Part shown: piece by piece, positions 57,001-64,000 of the stretch
Numbering within the stretch: the stretch's first letter is position 1
Layout of the letters: every line of letters starts with the position of its first letter
Origin: Gilvimarinus polysaccharolyticus
GTDB lineage: Bacteria > Pseudomonadota > Gammaproteobacteria > Pseudomonadales > Cellvibrionaceae
Length of the DNA: 64,000 bases
NCBI RefSeq assembly: GCF_001187555.1
Contig: NZ_LFIJ01000002.1
Span: 992,545 to 1,056,544, forward strand
Direction of reading: 5' to 3'
Program-made: the position numbers and the translations under genes
Notes under the pieces: generated by a model
Databases searched by the model: none
What the model was told of the DNA's origin: nothing
The model's input: only the letters and a program-made list of their open reading frames with translations

Positions 57001-57569
57001 CTGTTAAGTTAGAGCTGATTACCGCTGCAGAAAACTCCGGAAACGATGTCCTGCAACAATTAGTGCAAGAGTACGAGGCGAGCAAAGATCGCGATGATCC
57101 GATGCAAGTCTATGCCGAGTCTCTCGCCGGTGGCGACGTCGAAGCTGGGCTTAACTTGTTCCGTCACAACAGTACGGCGCAGTGTGTTCGTTGCCACGTT
57201 GTTGGTACTCGTGGCAGTCGCGTTGGCCCTGAATTGACGCATATTGGTCAGCAGTTAACGGATGAGCAGTTGCTGCAAGCGATGGTCGATCCAGCTGGGC
57301 GTATCGCTCCAGGGTTTGGGCGTATTAGCGTAACCTTAACCGATGGCACTAAAGTGGAAGGTTTATTTACCGCAGAGTCTGACACCGACCTGACCATCGA
57401 AACCAACGATGGTCAATCGCACCAAGTGGCTCGCGCCGATATTGTCGCACAAACCAACTCGCCCTCGGGCATGCCGCCTATGGGGTTGTTGCTGGATAAA
57501 ACCCAGCTGCGGGATTTGGTGGCTTATCTAAGTCAGCTGGATGGTTCTGAGGCCTATGAAGGGCATTAA
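54069..57569 (+). CDS. Large lipoprotein: dehydrogenase-like propeller, HEAT repeats, c-type cytochrome
   Basis: 1166 residues. Lipoprotein signal with lipobox LAGC (Cys32). Residues about 80-500 form a PVC-type membrane-bound dehydrogenase/NHL-like propeller, with Ca2+-binding-like DTNGDGMAD and DVDGN repeats. About 520-990 is a long array of HEAT repeats (SEAQFELVDRNERATLIAAL-type units). The last part (from about 1020) has a c-type heme site CVRCH (Cys1039, Cys1042, His1043) and a Heme-binding/dehydrogenase C-terminal fold. Related proteins abound in planctomycetes and verrucomicrobia and in some marine gammaproteobacteria, where they are linked to sugar oxidation. The start is GTG 54069 or ATG 54078; neither has a clear ribosome-binding site. 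Confidence 0.85.
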   Translation: MSTMSITHKKIRCATFTFRLTALAVAIALAGCTQDDPAAAAGVVDANLPATESAAAPVKAVTMTDAEMAASAERINSQVSLDLTEGIDMTLWASEELMADPVALSMDNQGRAWVAITHRSNDSEFDIRPYPHWLTDSMAMQTNEDRREFLHKTFAADKNLTEQDVPDHNKDGIHDWQDLAIRNEQVLQVSDTTGDGRANRAQTFLEDFNSEITDVLGGIYYDNRSDELFLGVAPSAWRVKDTNGDGMADEKLAISDGFAVHIGFSGHGMSGVTKGPDGRIYYGIGDIGAHIVDVDGNQYPYPNQGVVVRSDSDGSNFEVFAHGVRNTHEFTFDKYGNLISVDNDGDHPGESERLVYLVDGSDSGWRINWQFGKYTDPKNNTYKVWMDEELYKPRFDGQAAHILPPIAAYHAGPTGMVYNPGTALSERWVDHFFIVQYTGSAPRSGINAFTLEPNGAGFELATDQSVMRGVQTTGLDVGPEGALYASDWIEGWGRNGKGRIWRLDTPAAAASDARADTQKWLTTDFAQLDLATLTSLLAHADMRVRSEAQFELVDRNERATLIAALDSDDQLARIHAIWGLGQIARDSADAAEPLLALLDDADPEIRAQAAKVIGDAAYQPALKPLLANVSNSNARVRFFATQALGRLGNSEATAPIISMLESNNDEDVYLRQGGAIALARIGDVDALTALSKHASEAVRIAAVVALRQLKSPALASFLNDDSQFVVTNAARAINDDLFIDDALPALAKLLGTTGFSNEPLLRRVINANAFVADGAAAKRLAAYAADTKAPAPLRAEAVDTLANWIEPSVFDRVSGRYRGERTGSGDDAKAALADVYPQLLKDADANVRKASVNALGALVYADAASRLNEILTTDDSTDVRLAALQNLQVLDYSDMQKAIYQALEDDAVKVRMAALAMVPSLDIPVSTKVDMHTILLAQGSVTEQQAALKSLAQIKAPEAEEVLTEQMHQLIAGAIAPAVKLELITAAENSGNDVLQQLVQEYEASKDRDDPMQVYAESLAGGDVEAGLNLFRHNSTAQCVRCHVVGTRGSRVGPELTHIGQQLTDEQLLQAMVDPAGRIAPGFGRISVTLTDGTKVEGLFTAESDTDLTIETNDGQSHQVARADIVAQTNSPSGMPPMGLLLDKTQLRDLVAYLSQLDGSEAYEGH

Positions 57570-57584
57570 GGTCAATCGTTAAAC

Positions 57585-57617
57585 AAAAAAGCCGCCCATT
57601 GTGGGCGGCTTTTTTTT
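57585..57617. terminator. Bidirectional terminator
   Basis: A-tract, stem GCCGCCCA (57591-57598), loop TTG, stem TGGGCGGC (57602-57609) and eight Ts. Lies between the cytochrome gene and the convergent DUF1080 gene. Confidence 0.92.
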
Positions 57618-57680
57618 GCCAAATTTTTAACGCATTAGACTAAAAATAATGGCTTAAATTGACGGCAACAAAGCCGTTAA

Positions 57681-58529
57681 CTATTGAGTGTATTGGCAGG
57701 CGGCGCTGTCATTTTTAATAAAATAAGAGCGGTAGTTACTGGCCTTGTCGTCCATACAGCCTTCCAAATTAAGCAGGCGGACACGACGAAAATCTGTTGG
57801 GCCGGTCTCGGCTTGTAGGGCGATATAACCGCTGCCCTGGGGCGTGCCATCGTCCAGTTGTAAGTCGGTATAAGTCATGACCTGTTCGCCGTTGACGCTG
57901 TGTATGGCAACTTCACTGCCGTGCACTTCTAGTCGAGCGGTTACCCACTGATCGCCGTGATAGGTTTTACTGGCTGAGTTAATGCAGTGATCTTTGCGCA
58001 GCTCGCCGTCTATAACAACCTGAGTTGCTGGCGTACAAAGGTTGGCCGTGGTGCGTTCATCGGTGCCATTACCACCTAACAGTTGGAACTCGATGCTAAC
58101 GGGAAAATCTTGATTTAATTCCATCATTGTTGGTGCTGGAGTGTGGTACATCATGCCGTTGTTGCGGTACGCCCACCCAGGGCCGCCTTTTACTTGCTCG
58201 CCAACAAAACGATACTCAACCTCTAAAATGTAATGCGAGAATGCGCGCTCGGCGTAAAAAATATGGCCAAAACCAGCGTTTTTTTGCGGAAAAGATTCGT
58301 AGTTATCGTAGCGCGCTTTAAGCAGCCCATCTTCTACGCGAAAGGTGTCTAAAGGGTTTTCACCCAGCGCCGAACCTTGAATTTTAATGGCCCAAGCATC
58401 TAAATCCTTACCGTTAAATAGGTCGATCCATTGCTCGCTGTCGGATGTGTTGCTGCTGACGCAGGCGGTGCCGCTAAGCAGAGATACTAACGCGAGGGCT
58501 AATGGTGTACGGAGTAATGGCGCGGGCAT
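57681..58529 (-). CDS. DUF1080 family protein (3-keto-disaccharide hydrolase type)
   Basis: 282 residues, secreted: hydrophobic signal 1-22 with a weak lipobox before Cys23. Concanavalin-like beta-sandwich of the DUF1080 family (WIDLFNGKDLDAWAI; ILEVEYRF; GWAYRNNGMMYH; YIALQAETGPTDFRRVRL), members of which include 3-keto-glucoside-type hydrolases. An extra Cys-containing C-terminal tail (LEGCMDDKASNYRS) resembles short secreted-protein modules. Faces the cytochrome-HEAT lipoprotein, consistent with a shared sugar-oxidation role. Confidence 0.88.
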   Translation of the reverse strand: MPAPLLRTPLALALVSLLSGTACVSSNTSDSEQWIDLFNGKDLDAWAIKIQGSALGENPLDTFRVEDGLLKARYDNYESFPQKNAGFGHIFYAERAFSHYILEVEYRFVGEQVKGGPGWAYRNNGMMYHTPAPTMMELNQDFPVSIEFQLLGGNGTDERTTANLCTPATQVVIDGELRKDHCINSASKTYHGDQWVTARLEVHGSEVAIHSVNGEQVMTYTDLQLDDGTPQGSGYIALQAETGPTDFRRVRLLNLEGCMDDKASNYRSYFIKNDSAACQYTQ

Positions 58530-58657
58530 AATGAGGTTCCTTATTGTTGGTGTACTTATTTATTGGTGTTGCTTTATTTATAGGTAATAAGCGACATCAA
58601 ATATACACCACATTTGCCAGCCAAAGGGTCAACAATTGCAAAGCCGCGCGGCCAATT

Positions 58658-59458
58658 TTACCCTTCCAGAGAGTGATCCATGGCGCGCGACGGGTGGTCG
58701 CAATCGGCGCTGCCGACAACTTTTGCTGGCACTCCGGCAACGGTGGTACGCGGCGCTACAGGTTTAAGAACAACGCTGCCGGCCCCCACTTTTGCACAGT
58801 GGCCGATTTCTATATTACCTAAGATTTTAGCGCCAGCACTAATCAATACACCGCTGCGCACTTTAGGATGACGGTCGCCACTTTCTTTACCTGTACCGCC
58901 CAAGGTGACCGATTGCATAATGGATACGTCATCTTCAACAATGGCGGTTTCACCAATCACAATGCCGGTACCGTGGTCGAGCATAATGCCACGACCAATG
59001 ATCGCGGCCGGGTGGATGTCCACTGCAAACACCACCGAGATACGGTTTTGCAAAAACAGCGCCATAGCGTGCCGCTCGTGCAGCCAAAGCCAATGGGCCA
59101 CGCGATACGCTTGCAAGGCGTGAAAGCCTTTAAAAAACAAAAAGGGGGTGGTCAGTGAGCAGCAGGCCGAGTCGCGCTCGTTAATCGCTTGGATGTCGGC
59201 TCTGACGGCGGCGCCGATAGCTGGGTCGTCTGCCAGCGCTTGATCGATCACCTCGCGCACCGAAATGGCCGCTAGGGCAGGGCTGTCGAGTTTATTGGCT
59301 AAGTGAAAACTCAGGGAGTCTTCCAGCGAGTCGTGATTTAAGATCGTGGCGTACAAGAAGCTGGCGAGCATGGGCTCGCGGTTTGCTTGCTCGAAAGCAC
59401 GTTGACGGATTTCGTCCCAGACGGGATCGGCACTTGAGGTTGCAGGCTCGATCGACAT
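58658..59458 (-). CDS. cysE: Serine O-acetyltransferase
   Basis: Makes O-acetylserine from serine and acetyl-CoA, the committed step of cysteine synthesis. 266 residues. N-terminal helical domain, then a left-handed beta-helix with hexapeptide repeats (VDIHPAAIIGRGIMLDHGTGIVIGETA; VTLGGTGKESGDRHPKVR) including the catalytic His pair region LDHGTG and DRHPK. I use the ATG at 59458 because AGGAG lies 6 nt upstream; the frame extends 8 codons further. Confidence 0.95.
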   Translation of the reverse strand: MSIEPATSSADPVWDEIRQRAFEQANREPMLASFLYATILNHDSLEDSLSFHLANKLDSPALAAISVREVIDQALADDPAIGAAVRADIQAINERDSACCSLTTPFLFFKGFHALQAYRVAHWLWLHERHAMALFLQNRISVVFAVDIHPAAIIGRGIMLDHGTGIVIGETAIVEDDVSIMQSVTLGGTGKESGDRHPKVRSGVLISAGAKILGNIEIGHCAKVGAGSVVLKPVAPRTTVAGVPAKVVGSADCDHPSRAMDHSLEG

Positions 59459-59505
59459 GGTGGCTCCTTGTGGTGCGGTCAATAGCGCTATTATGCGGCA
59501 ATACG

Positions 59506-60507
59506 CTAGTAAATCTCTAGCGCTGGCTCATTAATAGCCGCTAATTGTTCGCGCAGTTCTAATATATGCTCGGCCCAATAGCGCTCGGTATTAAACCAGG
59601 GAAAGCTGTGGGGGAACGCAGGGTCTTGCCAGCGCTTAGCCAGCCAGCCGCTGTAGTGCATGATTCGTAGCGTGCGCAGCGCCTCAATCAGTAACAACTC
59701 GGCGCTGTTGAAGTCACAAAACTCACGGTAGCCCTCCAATACCTCGGAGAGTTGCGCGGTTTGCTGAGCGCGATCACCGGACAGTAGCATCCACAAATCT
59801 TGGATGGCTGGGCCGTTACGGGCATCGTCAAAATCGACAAAGTGGGGTACCTCGTCACGCCAAAGAATATTGCCCGGATGGCAGTCACCGTGCAGACGAA
59901 TATTGCGGTAATTAACCTGAGCAAAAATATCCTGACAGCGCGCGATTAAATCTCGGCCTAGGGTCGTGTAGGCTTCGAGCAGCGAGCGCGGAATAAACTC
60001 ATGTTCGAGTAAAAACTCAAAGCTCGCCTCGGCAAAGGTCGCAGTATTGTGCGTTGGGCGATGCTCAAAAGGCGTGACTTGTCCAAGGGCATGAATGCGC
60101 CCTAGTGCACGGCCTAGACTTAACAGATGGTCAAAGTTGTCGAGCGTTGGTGCGTGGCCACCTTGGCGTGGGTAGAGCGAAAAACGAAACCCTTGATATT
60201 CAAATAAGCTGCGGTCATCGGCGCCGACAATCGGCGGCACTACCGATACTCCTAAATCGTGCAAGCTGCTCGAAAAGCTGTGCTCTTCAAGGATTTGTGT
60301 GTCGCTCCAGCGCGCGGGGCGGTAAAACTTGGCGATAATCGGAGCGCCCTCGTCGATACCCACTTGGTACACGCGGTTTTCGTAGCTGTTAAGCGCAAAC
60401 ACTCGTGCATCGCAAAGATAACCAAGGCTCTCTATGGCATCCATGACCACATCGGGAGTTAAGGTCTCGTACGGATGTACAGATTGCTCGGGTGATTGAC
60501 TACTCAT
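59506..60507 (-). CDS. srkA: Stress response kinase A (RdoA/YihE)
   Basis: Ser/Thr protein kinase of the aminoglycoside-phosphotransferase fold linked to Cpx stress and cell-death control. 333 residues. The catalytic loop HGDCHPGNILW (about 205-215) has the Asp-Asn pair, and VDFDDARNG (about 222-230) gives the metal-binding Asp. AGGGGGA precedes the ATG at 60507; a longer reading frame opens 12 codons earlier. Between comF and cysE on the same strand. Confidence 0.92.
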   Translation of the reverse strand: MSSQSPEQSVHPYETLTPDVVMDAIESLGYLCDARVFALNSYENRVYQVGIDEGAPIIAKFYRPARWSDTQILEEHSFSSSLHDLGVSVVPPIVGADDRSLFEYQGFRFSLYPRQGGHAPTLDNFDHLLSLGRALGRIHALGQVTPFEHRPTHNTATFAEASFEFLLEHEFIPRSLLEAYTTLGRDLIARCQDIFAQVNYRNIRLHGDCHPGNILWRDEVPHFVDFDDARNGPAIQDLWMLLSGDRAQQTAQLSEVLEGYREFCDFNSAELLLIEALRTLRIMHYSGWLAKRWQDPAFPHSFPWFNTERYWAEHILELREQLAAINEPALEIY

Positions 60508-60592
60508 ACAGTCCCCCTCGGGTGTGGGTGGTTGTGGGGGCATATTGTACGGGGTTTGATGGGGCTTAACACGCGCCGAGGCAAGCTTGCTT

Positions 60593-61291
60593 TTAAAGGT
60601 GAGCGTCAGGTGTGCGTGCCAGTGCCCAGATGTGTACCTCGGAAGCGCCGGCGCGGCGTAACACCTTGCTGATCTCGCGCGCCGTCGATGTGGTGGTCAC
60701 CACGTCGTCCACCAGTGCCACTCGTTGGCCTTTAAGCTCGCAAGCGGTAAACGCGCCATGCAAGTTAGCCAGCCTTTGCTGTCGGTTAAGCCCTTGTTGC
60801 GGTTGCGTGTCGCGGACGCGCTTAAGCAGCCGTGTATTTGCTTGTAAGTCGATAGCTTGCGCCCCGGCACGGGCTAAAATTTGCGTTTGATTAAAGCCGC
60901 GACTTATTTGGCGTCGCCAGTGTAGCGGCACCGCGACCACTTGCGTGGGGCGCTCCCGTTGCGGTAATGCACGATAGTAAAGCTCTATATTGCGCGCCAT
61001 CAACTGACTTAATGCCCGCGCACTGCGTAAACAGTGGTGGTGTTTTGCGCGTCCAATCACATAATCCAGCGGATGAGCATACAAGTAAGGCGCAATGACT
61101 CGGTCAAAAGCCGGCGGCGTGGCTAAGCACTCGCCGCAATACTCGGCCTCGGCATTGAGTGGTAATGCGCACTGCCGACACTGGTGCTGGCCAATGAGGA
61201 GAGTCTCTAGTTGCTCGGCGCAGCCTGCACAGACTATTAACGGAGTGCTTTGACGGCATAAAAGACACAAGTTGGCGCTAAATAAGGGCAA
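60593..61291 (-). CDS. comF: ComF family phosphoribosyltransferase-like protein
   Basis: 232 residues. N-terminal zinc-ribbon with four Cys pairs (CLLC, CAGC, CRQC, CGEC) and a C-terminal phosphoribosyltransferase fold with the PRPP loop VALVDDVVTTTST. ComF/GntX proteins are linked to DNA uptake and DNA-based nutrient use; the molecular activity is not defined. Directly after the 628-nt gdhA upstream gap. Confidence 0.92.
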   Translation of the reverse strand: MPLFSANLCLLCRQSTPLIVCAGCAEQLETLLIGQHQCRQCALPLNAEAEYCGECLATPPAFDRVIAPYLYAHPLDYVIGRAKHHHCLRSARALSQLMARNIELYYRALPQRERPTQVVAVPLHWRRQISRGFNQTQILARAGAQAIDLQANTRLLKRVRDTQPQQGLNRQQRLANLHGAFTACELKGQRVALVDDVVTTTSTAREISKVLRRAGASEVHIWALARTPDAHL

Positions 61292-61516
61292 AGCAAATCC
61301 TACTAGTTAGGTTTGACGAGTTAAAAGAAAGCAGCGGTATAGCAGGCCGTTAGCGGCGGCTTAACAAGTATAGCTGTTAGTTAGTTTTAGTAAGGGTTGA
61401 GGTAAAAGTCTAGCAACTGGTGATTTTGAGCCGGCTATATTGATTCTGCTCAAATAAGCGGGCTGCGACCTGCACCTTAAGGATGCCAGATTTTAGTGCA
61501 TTTAGGGCGCATAAGT

Positions 61517-61549
61517 GCCGCATTATGGTGCGAGGCCGCATTATGGTGC
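61517..61549. repeat. Tandem 15-bp direct repeat upstream of gdhA
   Basis: GCCGCATTATGGTGC occurs at 61517-61531 and again at 61535-61549, an 18-bp period. The GGTGC end recalls an NtrC half-site but the left half does not fit. No gene overlaps it. In the 628-nt comF-gdhA gap it is the clearest feature outside the gdhA leader. Confidence 0.5.
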
Positions 61550-61786
61550 ATAATTGGATCAGGACGGTAGAGCGAACAGCGCTCGCGTCAGTCATTTTTG
61601 TGTCAGTGATGGGCCAAGGGCATTGGCCTCTTTTATTTTCTGGGCCCGATTAGGCCGGTTTTGCAGTGAGTATGCTCCTGAGGGCGCTGCCGCCGTATAG
61701 AGGGACTAGAATCTACGGCTCCTTTGCCTTAACCCACTGATTTTGTTTGATTAAGTGTAGATTTAATGTCAGTCCACTTGCGCTGC

Positions 61787-61865
61787 GGTGGCATTTTTTG
61801 CCGCCCAAAAGTCGCCGTGAGGACAAGCAGCCACCAAACTCAGTGTGTGAATGGTGGCTGCTTGT
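61787..61865 (+). promoter_or_regulatory. Structured gdhA leader with competing hairpins
   Basis: Hairpin 1: GGTGGCA (61787-61793), five Ts, TGCCGCC (61799-61805). Hairpin 2: 14-bp perfect arms starting ACAAGCAGCCACC (61823-61836) and ending at 61865, with a 15-nt loop. GGTGGC of hairpin 1 can also pair with GCCACC of hairpin 2, so the two forms exclude each other. Hairpin 2 ends 54 nt before the gdhA start and has no T-tract after it. Confidence 0.45.
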
Positions 61866-61898
61866 GTCGTCTAAATAATGTGTAATTTTAATGAGTAG

Positions 61899-63302
<1,404 letters not shown>

Positions 63303-63304
<2 letters not shown>

Positions 63305-63338
63305 CATAACCGGCACGTTTAACGCCGGTTATGTTTTT
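63303..63338 (+). terminator. Second gdhA terminator
   Basis: 12-bp stem AACATAACCGGC (63303-63314) and its complement (63324-63335) with a 9-nt loop, followed by Ts to 63338. Confidence 0.8.
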
Positions 63339-63374
63339 CCAGAGCTTTTGGCGTATAAAGCACGTGCCATACAC

Positions 63375-63414
63375 AAAAAGCCCACCACACAATGACAGTG
63401 CGGTGGGCTTTTTT
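63375..63414. terminator. Third terminator, bidirectional form
   Basis: AAAAA, stem GCCCACC (63380-63386), a 15-nt loop, stem GGTGGGC (63402-63408) and six Ts. Reads equally well from either side. The following 357 nt (63415-63771) contain a small AAGTGC/GCACTT dyad (63689-63704) and the promoter of the next gene, nothing else I can assign. Confidence 0.8.
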
Positions 63415-63771
63415 ATTATTACCATCTAATTCGATGGGTTTCGGTATTTTTTAGCTGTATTGACACTCCGTGCTCGAGCATTTCTGTGTAATACACCGGT
63501 TTATTTCAGCATAAATGACGGCACTTCTTGACCGGCCAACATTCGTTGTGCAACCCATGTTGACTTTAATTTTTAACTAGGTAGTCTATAGCCATTGGTC
63601 TTACTTTAAGTTTTAAAAAGAGAGCTAAAAAGTGCATAACTTAATTCGTTTTATCACATGGAGAATTTCTCTTACCTTCCCCTTCTAAAAGTGCATTCGC
63701 ACTTAGCACCTCGTGTGCAAAAATTAATTACTTAAAAAATTTAATGTAAACATTGCAGATAGGATAAACCT

Positions 63772-64000
63772 ATGTGTTCCGTTCAACAGGTCGAATCTAA
63801 ACGATCGGTGCTTCGTCGCGCCCAAAGTTATTACCTTACCCGACCTTGGGGCCTAGGTATTGAACCACTTATGTTATCTAAAATATTTGAGCGAATTGAG
63901 CTGCATAATGGCGATATTAGTCAAAAATATAACCGAGTATCTATTAATAGCAGCGTAACGTTAATGGATTACCAAGAGAACCAGTTGGTTAAGTTGCAAA
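63772..64000 (+). CDS. Rnk/GreA-like C-terminal-domain protein, 3' end outside window
   Basis: Only the first 76 codons are in the window. An AGGA ribosome-binding site lies before ATG 63772. After a divergent N-terminus (MCSVQQVESKRS), the segment from about residue 60 (NRVSINSSVTLMDYQENQLVKLQ) matches the start of the FKBP-like GreA/GreB/Rnk domain. Likely a small nucleoside-diphosphate-kinase-regulator-like or transcript-elongation protein; the full length cannot be judged. Confidence 0.6.
   Translation, partial: MCSVQQVESKRSVLRRAQSYYLTRPWGLGIEPLMLSKIFERIELHNGDISQKYNRVSINSSVTLMDYQENQLVKLQ

Noticed and set aside
61600-61680. Possible sigma-54 promoter before gdhA (GGCC...TTTTGCA near 61655).
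   Set aside because: GG and GC are 8 bp apart rather than the required 10, so it does not fit the -24/-12 pattern.

Overview
The window is about 64 kb of a gammaproteobacterial chromosome. The best fit is a marine or polysaccharide-degrading relative of the Cellvibrionaceae/Pseudomonadales. The reasons are the gene neighbourhoods (pip-dtd; FimX-like c-di-GMP protein beside a PilZ-like protein; epmB-efp-epmA; dxs-ispA-xseB next to sodium-type pomAB stator genes), a large secreted GH9 cellulase, a lipoprotein GH20 hexosaminidase, a PrnA-like flavin halogenase, and the marine-proteobacterial VIT/VWA sortase-target plus class GN sortase pair. I infer the family from content; no rRNA or tRNA gene lies in the window to confirm it. 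I saw no prophage, insertion sequence or CRISPR array.

Layout. 0-2.5 kb: pip, dtd and a secreted TraB/GumN protein, closed by a terminator. 2.5-6.7 kb: degenerate GGDEF/EAL protein (fimX-like) and a PilZ-like protein. 6.8-9.5 kb: a complete EF-P beta-lysylation set. 9.8-13.4 kb: ppc and ypfJ-like metallopeptidase. 13.4-18.7 kb: membrane AraC-type regulator divergent from the GH9 cellulase. 18.8-25.2 kb: YjgR-like ATPase, a GST/TetR pair with twin operators, and the sortase-target/sortase operon; a decayed copy of that operon's promoter and first codons sits on the far side of the GST/TetR pair. 25.2-31 kb: periplasmic binding protein, SulP transporter, secreted helical-repeat protein, PadR/HAAS operon with twin operators. 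31-33.4 kb: modABC. 33.5-40 kb: lipoprotein with transglutaminase-like and TPR parts, EEP-family protein, unknown membrane protein, AI-2E-type exporter, GH20. 40.2-44.2 kb: halogenase, then feoA-feoB-Cys-rich protein. 44.2-49.4 kb: dxs-ispA-xseB divergent from pomAB. 49.4-49.65 kb: a probable CsrB/RsmZ-type regulatory RNA. 49.9-58.5 kb: MFS, YigZ, Tat-type TIM-barrel protein, small unknown protein, very large HEAT/cytochrome c lipoprotein, DUF1080 protein. 58.7-61.3 kb: cysE, srkA, comF. 61.9-63.3 kb: gdhA with a structured leader and three stacked terminators. The right edge cuts a Rnk/GreA-like gene.

The most interesting non-coding signal is at 49382-49643. It has a near-perfect GacA box (TGTACG-N6-CTTACA), a -10-like element, seven GGA motifs (at least two presented as GGA loops on CATAG/CTATG-type hairpins), and a 12-bp GC-rich terminator with eight Ts. 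Together these are the hallmarks of a Gac/Rsm CsrA-sequestering sRNA, placed directly behind the motor stator genes. Two transcriptional regulators (TetR at 21.7 kb, PadR at 30.9 kb) each show a pair of near-identical dyad operators. All calls come from reading the sequence and from family knowledge; no searches or folding programs were run.
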